Under the pieces are notes generated by a model. The model had not been told where the DNA came from. It did no database searches and saw nothing but the letters and a program-made list of their open reading frames with translations. Positions 1-5,932 of a DNA stretch of 13,071 nucleotides are shown here, one piece after another. This DNA is from an uncultured Bacteroidaceae bacterium (GTDB taxonomy: Bacteria; Bacteroidota; Bacteroidia; Bacteroidales; Bacteroidaceae): NCBI GenBank assembly GCA_904501945.1, contig CAJGCU010000072.1, forward strand, positions 1 through 13,071. Reading direction: 5' to 3'. How positions within the stretch are numbered: position 1 is the first letter of the stretch; each line of letters opens with the position of its first letter. A program made the position numbers and the translations under genes.

Positions 1-88
1 ATGCAGGGGATTGGATGGTGTGATATGGATATGGGCTTTCTTTGCGTATCGGGCTGTTACGCTGTGTGGGTTGAAATTGGCGCGGAAT

Positions 89-154
89 GTGTCGCCAGGG
101 AGTCGGGGGTGGGCTGGCGAATATTCGCCAACTTTGGAGGCATTGTGGCGACAC
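89..154. repeat. Nested inverted repeats in the leader of the HU-like operon
   Basis: A perfect 16-bp palindrome, TGGCGAATATTCGCCA, lies at 115-130. It sits between the arms of a second perfect 9-bp inverted repeat, GTGTCGCCA at 89-97 and TGGCGACAC at 146-154. The stretch lies upstream of the promoter-like sequence at 179-210, so it would be a DNA-level element or part of an upstream transcript, not part of the 5' UTR. An open frame runs through 1-246, but its composition (Trp/Cys/Gly-rich, no domain) does not look like a protein. The function is unknown; an operator or a conserved Bacteroidales intergenic element are both possible. Confidence 0.5.
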
Positions 155-178
155 CCCTCGCTTTTCGCGCTGAAATGC

Positions 179-210
179 TTGCAAGCAGGGGGTCTTTATG
201 CGTAACTTTG
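179..210 (+). promoter_or_regulatory. Bacteroidetes-type promoter for the HU-like operon
   Basis: The -7 element TAACTTTG is at 203-210 and is followed by C, matching the Bacteroidetes consensus TAnnTTTG(C). A TTG at 179-181 lies 21 bases upstream as a minimal -33 element. Transcription would begin near 217, giving a 5' UTR of roughly 55 bases that ends in an A-rich stretch before the ATG at 273. No Shine-Dalgarno sequence is visible, which is normal for this phylum. Confidence 0.6.
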
Positions 211-272
211 CATCATCGAAATGCGCATCGAGAACGAATTGATTAAAAAAACAACAAAAACCTTGAAGAATT

Positions 273-695
273 ATGAGTCTAAAAATTTTTAAGAGCACAC
301 GCGTGCTCAATTACCGAGAGGAGAAGCCTGTGGTGCATAGCTATATGCAGCTGACCTATCCAAAAGTGAAGTACAAGGAACTGGTGAAGTACATCAGCCA
401 GTCGAGCAACGTGCCTGAGAGCACCATCGAGGCTGCCATCATGGGCATTACGGAGGCGATTGCCTACTTTGCCATCAACGGATACCGCGTGGTGATGCCT
501 AACTTTGGCGGCTTCTACATGAACCTGCGCTCGAAGTCGGTGCCTACTCCTGAGGAGTTCAGCGTCGAGAAGTGTGTGAAGACTGTGCGCCTTGCTTATG
601 CTCCATGTGCCCAGCTGCGCGATGAGCTGACCCACGGAGAGGTGCAGGTGGTGACTGGCGGCGTGTATGGGGGCAAGGCCTCAAGTGAGAATTAA
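273..695 (+). CDS. HU-like DNA-binding protein (HU-related family), first copy
   Basis: This encodes a 140-residue protein of the Bacteroidetes HU-related family (histone-like DNA-binding proteins, HU-HIG superfamily). It probably binds DNA as a dimer in the nucleoid. The opening pattern VLNYREEKPV (residues 11-20) is typical of the family. A helical part follows (about residues 34-68, with SNVPESTIEAA), then the beta-arm region GYRVVMPNFGGFYMNLRSKSV (about 70-90), which matches the HU segment G-FGTF. The ATG at 273 is preceded by the A-rich sequence CCTTGAAGAATT and fits the family N-terminus. It is first in a likely operon, 38 bases before a second HU-like gene whose start region has a very similar sequence. 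The two proteins share the NVPESTI motif, which suggests duplication. Family assignment is firm; the exact DNA target and role are unknown. Confidence 0.88.
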   Translation: MSLKIFKSTRVLNYREEKPVVHSYMQLTYPKVKYKELVKYISQSSNVPESTIEAAIMGITEAIAYFAINGYRVVMPNFGGFYMNLRSKSVPTPEEFSVEKCVKTVRLAYAPCAQLRDELTHGEVQVVTGGVYGGKASSEN

Positions 696-733
696 CCCTT
701 TTTTATATGAACCATTAAAACATTGAAAGAACT

Positions 734-859
734 ATGAGCAAGAAATCTGCAACAGGACTGAGGGGGAATCTGGTGTATTTCCTCCGCAAAAAGACACTGC
801 ACTACCGCGAGACGAAGCCAGTGGTGTTTGCATGCAGCTGCAGCGCGGACCAGTGGTGA
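734..859 (+). pseudogene. Frameshifted 5' part of the second HU-like gene
   Basis: An ATG at 734 is preceded by CATTGAAAGAACT, nearly the same pre-start sequence as the first HU-like gene. It opens 41 codons and stops at TGA 857-859. Residues 22-32 read LHYRETKPVVF, which aligns with LNYREEKPVVH in the first HU-like protein, so this is the true N-terminus of the family. The correct frame is lost after TTTGC at 827-831. One additional base there would give Ala and join exactly onto the ATGCAGCTG frame at 832, restoring a 228-residue protein. The break is therefore a one-base deletion, either real or a sequencing or assembly error. Confidence 0.75.
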
Positions 860-1419
860 AGAACGACGACTTCATCTACTATGCTGCCCGTGCGGCGAAT
901 GTACCCGAATCGACCATCAAGCTGGCGAAGTCTGCCTTCTTTGACGCCATCAGCTACTTCGTCATGAACGGACGCGCTGTGCAGGTGGAGGGGCTGGGAA
1001 CGTTCTCTCCGCAGGTGAAGGCGAAGTCGGCTCCGACGGAAGAGGAACTGACGACCGAGAACATCCGCCAGAAGCGCATCTACTTCACGACGGCTGGCGA
1101 GTGCCGCCGACTGACGGGAGGGGGCAACATCAACTTCCACAAGAATGTGGCGCTGACCAACATTGCGCTGACTGAGGGGGTGAAAATCAAGCAGGGCTAC
1201 CTCGTGGACGAGGAGGGAAAGGCTATCGCGACGGCTGACGGCAAGTACATCGCGGTGGGAAGCAGCGCAAGCCTCGAAGAGGGTGCGCCCGACGGACTGG
1301 AGACTTCTGACACGACGGTGACGGTGACGGGCTCGGGGGAGAACTTCTCTTTCACGCTCTTCGGAACGCCCTACACGGTGAAGGAAGGAAAGATGTCGCC
1401 GATGCCGCTGAAAGCGTGA
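832..1419 (+). CDS. HU-like DNA-binding protein, second copy (N-terminus lost by frameshift)
   Basis: The open frame from the ATG at 832 gives 195 residues. It carries most of an HU fold: DFIYYAARAANVPESTIKLA (about residues 13-32), a helix, then NGRAVQVEGLGTFSPQVKAKS (46-66), matching the HU GLGTFS beta-arm. Residues from about 105 on form an extension absent from the first copy, rich in beta-prone and Thr/Gly/Glu residues, possibly an Ig-like domain (inference). The native start is almost certainly 734 in another frame, so as written the protein lacks its first 33 residues. The ATG at 832 lies inside the terminated upstream frame, so translational re-start is conceivable but unproven. The small membrane protein gene follows after 33 bases. 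Family membership is clear; whether the gene is functional is not. Confidence 0.8.
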   Translation: MQLQRGPVVKNDDFIYYAARAANVPESTIKLAKSAFFDAISYFVMNGRAVQVEGLGTFSPQVKAKSAPTEEELTTENIRQKRIYFTTAGECRRLTGGGNINFHKNVALTNIALTEGVKIKQGYLVDEEGKAIATADGKYIAVGSSASLEEGAPDGLETSDTTVTVTGSGENFSFTLFGTPYTVKEGKMSPMPLKA

Positions 1420-1452
1420 GTTTCAACGGACCACGGAACGTAAAATCGAAGA

Positions 1453-1665
1453 ATGCCTATGAACTGGAGTGCAAGAGAACTGCTGGCTGCATGGGCGCTG
1501 ATGGTGGCAAGCATCGCCCTGATAGGGGCGCTGCTGCTGCCTCCGCAGGGCGAGATTTCACAGTCGGTGCTGGTGGCCATCGCGCAGTTCCTCGTGTTTG
1601 CCGCAACGCTGCTGGGTGTGGATGTGGCGGTGAACAAGATTAAGGAGCTGCTGAAGAAGGAGTAA
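1453..1665 (+). CDS. Small two-helix membrane protein, holin-like in form
   Basis: This encodes a 70-residue protein with two predicted membrane segments (about residues 10-29 and 37-59) joined by a short PPQGE turn, and a lysine-rich tail NKIKELLKKE at 61-70. The size and topology resemble small holins and the small hydrophobic proteins often found beside HU-like genes in Bacteroidales, but I recognise no specific family. The ATG at 1453 is chosen because it opens the longest frame; a second ATG at 1459 would shorten the protein by two residues. It lies 33 bases after the second HU-like gene, is co-directional with it, and shares its G/C-ending codon use. No amidase or other lysis gene is nearby, so a lysis role is not supported beyond shape. 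Confidence 0.65.
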   Translation: MPMNWSARELLAAWALMVASIALIGALLLPPQGEISQSVLVAIAQFLVFAATLLGVDVAVNKIKELLKKE

Positions 1666-1668
1666 GGA

Positions 1669-1703
1669 AAGGAGGGGGGAGAGCAACTGCCTCCTTCCTC
1701 TCT
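1669..1703 (+). terminator. Possible terminator after the HU-like operon
   Basis: The arms AAGGAGG (1669-1675) and CCTCCTT (1690-1696) can pair around a 14-base loop, followed by a pyrimidine run (CCTCTCTCTCTCT) rather than pure T. It lies just past the stop codon at 1665 and before the next promoter. The stem is short and the tail atypical, so this is tentative. Confidence 0.35.
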
Positions 1704-1726
1704 CTCTCTGAAAAGTCCCGATTTAT

Positions 1727-1757
1727 TTTGTACTTCTGCCACTTATCATTACCTTTG
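1727..1757 (+). promoter_or_regulatory. Bacteroidetes-type promoter for the YhaM-like gene
   Basis: TTTG at 1727-1730 and TACCTTTG at 1750-1757 (followed by C) are separated by 19 bases, an excellent match to the -33/-7 consensus. Transcription would start about 1764, some 20 bases before the ATG at 1785. This also rules out the alternative upstream TTG start at 1728, which lies in the promoter. Confidence 0.75.
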
Positions 1758-1784
1758 CATGCAAGAAACCAAAACAAATCTCCT

Positions 1785-2648
1785 ATGAGCAAAGAATATA
1801 TCGTGCTGAGCCGCCAGGATGCCGTGGCTCGCAACAATTCTCCCTATGTGAATCTGAAAATAGCCAATAAGGAAGGGAACGAAACGATCTGCGTGTTCGA
1901 CGTGCCAAAAAGTGGCGGGCCTCAGGTGGGGCAGCTGGTCACGTTTATCACGATACGCGAAAGCCAGGGCAAGAAATCGGCGTCCAGCATGGACATGATT
2001 GTGGGCAAATTCCCGACTGAGGAACATCCGCTCTATCAGCTTGTACCCCGCCCCATCAAGCGGGAGCTGTGGGATGCCTGCATGGAGAAGCTGCTCGGAT
2101 TCTGCACGGACGAGAAGCTCATCGGATTCATCCGCCAGCAGGCTGATGAGCTGTTTCCGAAATACAGCAAGTATCCGGCCGCGACAACTGTTCATCATGC
2201 TTTCCCTGGCGGACTGCTCAACCACGTCTATCAGATGCTGCATCTGCTCGAGGGCATCTACCCTGTCTATCCCTACCCTGAGGAGCTGAAGATTGAGCGA
2301 TGCATTCTGGGCATCCTGTTCCACGACTGGGGGAAGCTGTGTGAATACAGCACGGAGGGGGAGATGCTGGAGAATGGCTTCCTGCTCGGGCACATCTACA
2401 TGTCGGCCAACTACCTGAACAATCTGCTGCGCGAACTGGGCATTGACAAGCGCGAGATTAACTTCATTGTCCACTGCATCCTGGCTCACCACGGGCAGCT
2501 GGAATATGGCAGCCCTGTACTGCCCTGCATTCCTGAGGCGCAGCTGGTGACTTACATTGACAACATCTCGGCCAAGGCTGACATTTTCAGCACAACGGGG
2601 AATATGGAGAAGGCTTTCGCGCTGGGCACAAGCGTGGTGAAGGGATAA
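1785..2648 (+). CDS. YhaM-like HD-domain 3'-5' exoribonuclease
   Basis: This encodes a 287-residue cytoplasmic protein with an N-terminal OB-fold-like region (about residues 18-75) and a C-terminal HD metal-dependent hydrolase domain (about 130-270). HD residues are visible: HHAFPGGLLNH at 137-147, the HD pair at 180-181 (LFHDWGK), His203, HCILAHHG at 230-237 and Asp259 in TYIDN. The order OB-fold then HD, and the HAFPGGL-H signature, match the YhaM/CBF1 family, which in Firmicutes degrades single-stranded RNA or DNA from the 3' end with divalent metal. The length is slightly below the usual 310 or so. The gene has its own promoter and ends just before a tandem repeat and a strong hairpin, so it is probably monocistronic. 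HD assignment is firm; RNase activity is inferred from family. Confidence 0.85.
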   Translation: MSKEYIVLSRQDAVARNNSPYVNLKIANKEGNETICVFDVPKSGGPQVGQLVTFITIRESQGKKSASSMDMIVGKFPTEEHPLYQLVPRPIKRELWDACMEKLLGFCTDEKLIGFIRQQADELFPKYSKYPAATTVHHAFPGGLLNHVYQMLHLLEGIYPVYPYPEELKIERCILGILFHDWGKLCEYSTEGEMLENGFLLGHIYMSANYLNNLLRELGIDKREINFIVHCILAHHGQLEYGSPVLPCIPEAQLVTYIDNISAKADIFSTTGNMEKAFALGTSVVKG

Positions 2649-2697
2649 CGGACAACAGACAACGGACAACGGACGACGGACAACGGACGACGGACAA
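2649..2697. repeat. Seven tandem copies of a 7-bp repeat (CGGACRA)
   Basis: Immediately after the stop codon at 2646-2648 come seven exact-length heptads: CGGACAA, CAGACAA, CGGACAA, CGGACGA, CGGACAA, CGGACGA, CGGACAA. They differ only at two positions. The array begins at the first base after the stop codon and lies in the 3' UTR. It has no coding use. Copy number is likely variable between strains. Confidence 0.85.
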
Positions 2698-2723
2698 CAT
2701 GGGGGGCGCTTATCCCCTCTCAA

Positions 2724-2769
2724 AACGTGAGTTCGATATAACAAAGACATGTTATATCGAACTCGCGTT
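2724..2769. terminator. Long hairpin between convergent genes, probable bidirectional terminator
   Basis: A 20-bp stem (2724-2743 with 2750-2769), perfect except for one G-T wobble at 2728/2765, encloses a 6-base loop. It lies between the convergent YhaM-like gene and the minus-strand small secreted protein gene whose stop is at 2786. There is no long T-run on either side (ATTTATT on plus, TTTTGAG on minus), so it may act partly as an RNA-stability stem. Confidence 0.7.
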
Positions 2770-2785
2770 ATTTATTGGTTCTCTG

Positions 2786-3307
2786 CTATTCAGCAGGACG
2801 ACAAGTGACGATAAAGTAGAAGAACTGCGGATTGTGGAAGAGCTTGAACTCATACACGGCTGACTCTTCCTTTACTTCGAACACCTCTACTCGATGGCGG
2901 CCTTCATCGCGCTGCATCTCTTTGAAGTAGGGGCGCAAGTCGCGCATGAGCGACATGATGGAGCCTTGCGGATAGACCATCTCGCGCCCAACGACGAAAT
3001 GGAGCTCTTTGTTGCTCTCGTGATACAGGAAAGCATTGACGCATTTCGCGCTGCTGAAATTTTCATGGCTGCCATTCCAGTAGGCGAGGAACTCACCGCC
3101 CAGTTCCTGGTCAATATACGAATACTTCTCCAATGCCGTTTTGAACTGCTCGCCACTCATGGAAAGCATCGTTACGAAATTGGCTACAGTGGGCTTAATC
3201 ACTATGATTTCCTGTTCTTCTCCATAAAGCTTTGTGCAAACATCCAATTCCTGCGCTTGCAAGTGGAGACCTAATACTAACGCTAATAAAAACACCATTT
3301 TTCTCAT
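2786..3307 (-). CDS. Small secreted protein of unknown function
   Basis: This encodes 173 residues starting with a classical signal peptide (MRKMVFLLALVLGLHLQA, predicted cut near residue 18 before QEL), so the mature protein is probably periplasmic. There is no lipobox Cys after the cut; Cys24, Cys89 and Cys169 are the only cysteines and could form a disulfide. The body alternates beta-prone and helical stretches with aromatic segments such as QFFYFIVTC near the C-terminus. I do not recognise the family; it resembles the many small Bacteroidales DUF proteins. The ATG at 3305-3307 fits the signal peptide. A promoter at 3365-3396 and a terminator upstream (end of the M13 gene) indicate independent transcription. 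Confidence 0.75.
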   Translation of the reverse strand: MRKMVFLLALVLGLHLQAQELDVCTKLYGEEQEIIVIKPTVANFVTMLSMSGEQFKTALEKYSYIDQELGGEFLAYWNGSHENFSSAKCVNAFLYHESNKELHFVVGREMVYPQGSIMSLMRDLRPYFKEMQRDEGRHRVEVFEVKEESAVYEFKLFHNPQFFYFIVTCRPAE

Positions 3308-3364
3308 AAGCCAAAAGCATTAAAAAAATTGACAATAGGTTAAGTTCGATTGTTATAAGATGCC

Positions 3365-3396
3365 CAAAGATACGAGTTTTTAATTAAACTTCACAA
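3365..3396 (-). promoter_or_regulatory. Promoter for the small secreted protein gene
   Basis: Read on the minus strand, TATCTTTG is at 3372-3365 and TTG at 3396-3394, with 21 bases between them. This matches the Bacteroidetes -7/-33 pattern. The 5' UTR would be about 50 bases and A/T-rich. Confidence 0.55.
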
Positions 3397-3464
3397 TTTT
3401 TATCTTATTATTTTTCATTTTACGGCACAAAATAGAATGAGCTGGCTTATTTGAGAAAGGCTTC

Positions 3465-3510
3465 AAAAAAAAGAAGAATGAAGTGGCTGAGGATGTCTCA
3501 ACCACTTCAT
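3465..3510 (-). terminator. Intrinsic terminator of the M13 peptidase gene
   Basis: On the minus strand a 14-bp stem (3510-3497 with 3491-3478, one G-T wobble) with a 5-base loop is followed closely by a T-rich tract, including eight T at 3472-3465. It lies about 30 bases after the peptidase stop codon at 3542. On the plus strand a T-run at 3523-3529 also follows the stem at some distance. Confidence 0.85.
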
Positions 3511-3541
3511 CACTAAAAAACATTTTTTTATTGATAGGATT

Positions 3542-5584
3542 TTACCAGATTTTCACGCGCTTTTCTTCTGGCACAAACAGGGGGTCTGCTTCTGTGATGC
3601 CGAAGGCATCATACCAGGCATCCAGCAACGGCAGCGCGCCATTGACACGCCATTCGCCCAGAGAATGAGGGTCGATAGTGGTGAGGCGACGGATTTCGGC
3701 TTCTGTGATGTTTTGCCCCCACACTCCTGCATAAGCAAGGAAGAATCGCTGCTCGGGCGTGAAGCCTTCCTTGACTGGCAGCGGATTGTCTTTTGTGGCG
3801 TTCTTGAATGCTGCATAAGCGAATTTCAAGCCACCGTGGTCACCAAGATTTTCACCGCAGCAAAGGTCGCCATTTGCATTCAGGTCGGGCAGAACTTTGA
3901 TGGCTGAGAAGAAGTCTTTGATGACTTGCGCACGTTCGTTATACTTGTCGGCATCACCTTCTGCCCACCAGTCGCGGAAGTTGCCATCCTTGTCAAACTG
4001 GCGTCCCTGGTCGTCGAATCCGTGTGACATCTCATGTCCAATCACTACGCCAATGGCACCGTAGTTGAAGGCATCGTCTGCTTCCATGTCGAAGAATGGA
4101 TATTGCAGAATGCCAGCTGGGAAGCAGATTTCGTTAGTGGTTGGATTGTAGTAGGCATTGACGGTCTGTGGCGTCATGTGCCACTCTGTTGGGTCAACAG
4201 GCTTTTTCCAGCGGCGTGAAACGATGTCGGCAACGGCCCACTTAGACACTTCTTTCATGTTCTCGTAAAGCGACTTCTCAGGATCGATGTTCATCTTCGA
4301 GTAGTCGCGCCACTTGTCTGGGTATCCAATCTTGATGTAGAAAGCATCCAGCTTCTCATGTGCTGCAGCCTTGGTAGCTTCGCTCATCCATTCCTGAGCA
4401 TCGATGCGCTCGCCAAGAGCCTGCTGCAAATTGCGCACCATCTCCATCATGCGCTCCTTGTTGGCTGGCGGGAAGTATTTCTCGACATAAAGCTGTCCGA
4501 CTGCCTCGCCCAATATGCTGTTGACTGCATTGACACTACGCTTCCAGCGCGGATGTGGCTGCTGTGCACCTGTCATGACGCGTCCGCTGAAGTCGAACGT
4601 TTCTGCATATACTTCGTCGCCAAGGAGCGAGCCTGCCGAACTGAGAATTTGCCACTGGAACCAGTCTTTCAGCACGCTGACAGGGGTGTCTTTCAGCACC
4701 GCCATCGCCTCGCTGAGCGCTTCTGGCTGACCCACTGAGAGGCTGTCGATATCGGTAATGCCCTGAATGTCGAAATAGCTCTTCCAATCGAAGCCGCTGT
4801 ATTCTGCCACGAAATCGGCAAATGCCATTTTGTGATAGTTGCTGGCAGGGTCGCGAAGTTCCACATTGCTCTTTCCAGCCTTTGCCATGCGGGTTTCCAG
4901 CTGCATGATATTTTCCATCTTGCGCTGCGCCTCGTCCTCTGTCTCGCCTGTAAGGCTAAACATATTAACAATGTGCTGGCGATAGGCTGCAAGAATCTTG
5001 CTGTTGGCTTCATCGTCCTTCACGTAGTAGTCGCGGTTGATGCTATAGCCGCCCTGAGAAATCTGAAGAAGATTTTCTTTTGACGACATCATATCGGCAC
5101 TGATGTAGGATCCCCACAACTCGCCCAAGCTGACTCCTTCCATCATCATCTGACTAATCAGAGCCATCAGCTGTTCGGTCGTTTCAGCATCTTCTACACG
5201 CTTCAAGTCAACCATGACAGGGGCAACTCCCTCCTTGTTCTGGCGAACAGAGTCCATGCGCAGGGCATAGAGGTCGCCTATTTTCTGTCCGAGAGAGCCT
5301 TTCTCCTGTGGTTCTGCCGCAAGTCCCTCGATGATGTCGCGGATGCGCTGGTTGTTCTCTTCTTCTACAATGTCAAAACTGCCAAAGCGTGCATATTCCG
5401 GTTTCAGCGGATTGTTCTTCATCCATCCTCCGCAAGCATAGCGATAGAAGTCCGTACCAGGTTTCACGCTCTGATCCATGTCTTCCAGCTTGAAACCAAT
5501 TGTCTGGGCTGGCTTGTCAGTGCAACTTTCAAAGAGTGCTACTGACGAAAAAGCCATCAGCATCAGTAAGTTTTTAGTATTCAT
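3542..5584 (-). CDS. pepO: M13 family (neprilysin/PepO-like) zinc metallopeptidase, lipoprotein
   Basis: This encodes a 680-residue endopeptidase. The N-terminus MNTKNLLMLMAFSSVALFES followed by Cys21 is a type II signal peptide, so the enzyme is probably anchored to the outer or inner membrane facing the periplasm or surface. The M13 N-terminal domain begins at about residue 33 (MDQSVKPGTDFYRYACGGW). The catalytic domain contains NAYYNP (476-481), the zinc motif HEMSH (His517, Glu518, His521) and ENLGD with the third ligand Glu578 and Asp582. The C-terminus ends in Trp, as in many M13 enzymes. All catalytic residues are present and length is normal for bacterial PepO. M13 enzymes cleave short peptides; the natural substrate here is unknown. 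It is transcribed alone, divergent from the thiamine operon. The family is certain; the pepO name is by family. Confidence 0.93.
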   Translation of the reverse strand: MNTKNLLMLMAFSSVALFESCTDKPAQTIGFKLEDMDQSVKPGTDFYRYACGGWMKNNPLKPEYARFGSFDIVEEENNQRIRDIIEGLAAEPQEKGSLGQKIGDLYALRMDSVRQNKEGVAPVMVDLKRVEDAETTEQLMALISQMMMEGVSLGELWGSYISADMMSSKENLLQISQGGYSINRDYYVKDDEANSKILAAYRQHIVNMFSLTGETEDEAQRKMENIMQLETRMAKAGKSNVELRDPASNYHKMAFADFVAEYSGFDWKSYFDIQGITDIDSLSVGQPEALSEAMAVLKDTPVSVLKDWFQWQILSSAGSLLGDEVYAETFDFSGRVMTGAQQPHPRWKRSVNAVNSILGEAVGQLYVEKYFPPANKERMMEMVRNLQQALGERIDAQEWMSEATKAAAHEKLDAFYIKIGYPDKWRDYSKMNIDPEKSLYENMKEVSKWAVADIVSRRWKKPVDPTEWHMTPQTVNAYYNPTTNEICFPAGILQYPFFDMEADDAFNYGAIGVVIGHEMSHGFDDQGRQFDKDGNFRDWWAEGDADKYNERAQVIKDFFSAIKVLPDLNANGDLCCGENLGDHGGLKFAYAAFKNATKDNPLPVKEGFTPEQRFFLAYAGVWGQNITEAEIRRLTTIDPHSLGEWRVNGALPLLDAWYDAFGITEADPLFVPEEKRVKIW

Positions 5585-5611
5585 TATTTTCGTCTATTTT
5601 TGTTCGTGGGG

Positions 5612-5638
5612 CAAAGATACCACTTTAAATTGATACAA
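5612..5638 (-). promoter_or_regulatory. Promoter for the M13 peptidase gene
   Basis: On the minus strand TATCTTTG is at 5619-5612 and is followed by C, a good -7 element 27 bases from the start codon at 5584. A TTG at 5638-5636 is only 16 bases further upstream, a short spacing, so the -33 element is doubtful. Confidence 0.5.
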
Positions 5639-5765
5639 GAAAAATTGATGCTTGAAAAAAGCAGAATACACTTCGAATATGTCTAAAACCTACCCTACCA
5701 AAAAACAAGAACGCTGGTTTGAGCGCCTTTTTTTAGATAAAATAGTGTTTTTTCAATCTTCACGT

Positions 5766-5795
5766 TTTGAATATCAATAAAAAATAATACCTTTG
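5766..5795 (+). promoter_or_regulatory. Promoter of the thiamine salvage operon
   Basis: TTTG at 5766-5769 and TACCTTTG at 5788-5795 (followed by C) are 18 bases apart, matching the Bacteroidetes consensus. Transcription would start near 5802, just before the TPP aptamer, which supports both calls. Confidence 0.75.
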
Positions 5796-5803
5796 CAGCG
5801 ATT

Positions 5804-5925
5804 TTAACTAAAGGGGTGCTCGCGAAAGCGGGCTGAGATTATACCCACGAACCTGATGCAGGTAATGCTGCCGTAGGAATGATTGAAGACTGAAAAGCCC
5901 CTTTTCATTATTAATCTTTAGTTAA
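5804..5925 (+). promoter_or_regulatory. TPP riboswitch (THI element) controlling the thiamine operon
   Basis: The aptamer core spans about 5806-5885. Visible conserved parts are GGGGTGC (5813-5819), a P3 stem CTCGC/GCGGG with a GAAA loop (5819-5832), CTGAGA (5833-5838), ACCC (5843-5846), the ACCTG/CAGGT stem (5851-5863) and TAATGCTGCCGTAGGAA (5863-5879). These are the known THI-box landmarks, with the P3a arm absent as in many bacteria. Downstream, CCCCTTT (5898-5904) can pair with AAAGGGG (5810-5816), and CTTTAGTTAAA (5916-5926) with TTTAACTAAAG (5803-5813). These two pairings overlap on the 5' side and end within 10 bases of the ATG at 5933, so a translational switch is likely. No T-run terminator is present. 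The three genes downstream all deal with thiamine. Confidence 0.93.
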
Positions 5926-5932
5926 ATACTTT

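Noticed and set aside
1..246. 81-codon open frame on plus at the window start
   Set aside because: It has unusual composition, no domain, runs through palindromes and a promoter, and has no start signal; treated as non-coding leader.
1453..1665. Phage lysis module (holin) hypothesis
   Set aside because: Only the size and topology fit; no endolysin, phage structural gene or integrase is present in the window.
1749..2750. 333-codon minus-strand frame opposite the YhaM-like gene
   Set aside because: It is a shadow of the HD-domain gene: its N-terminal part comes from the tandem repeat and hairpin, and the plus-strand product has clear catalytic motifs.
5711..5733. Small CGCT/AGCG hairpin followed by a T-run in the divergent intergenic region
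   Set aside because: The stem is only four pairs and there is no upstream plus-strand transcript for it to end.
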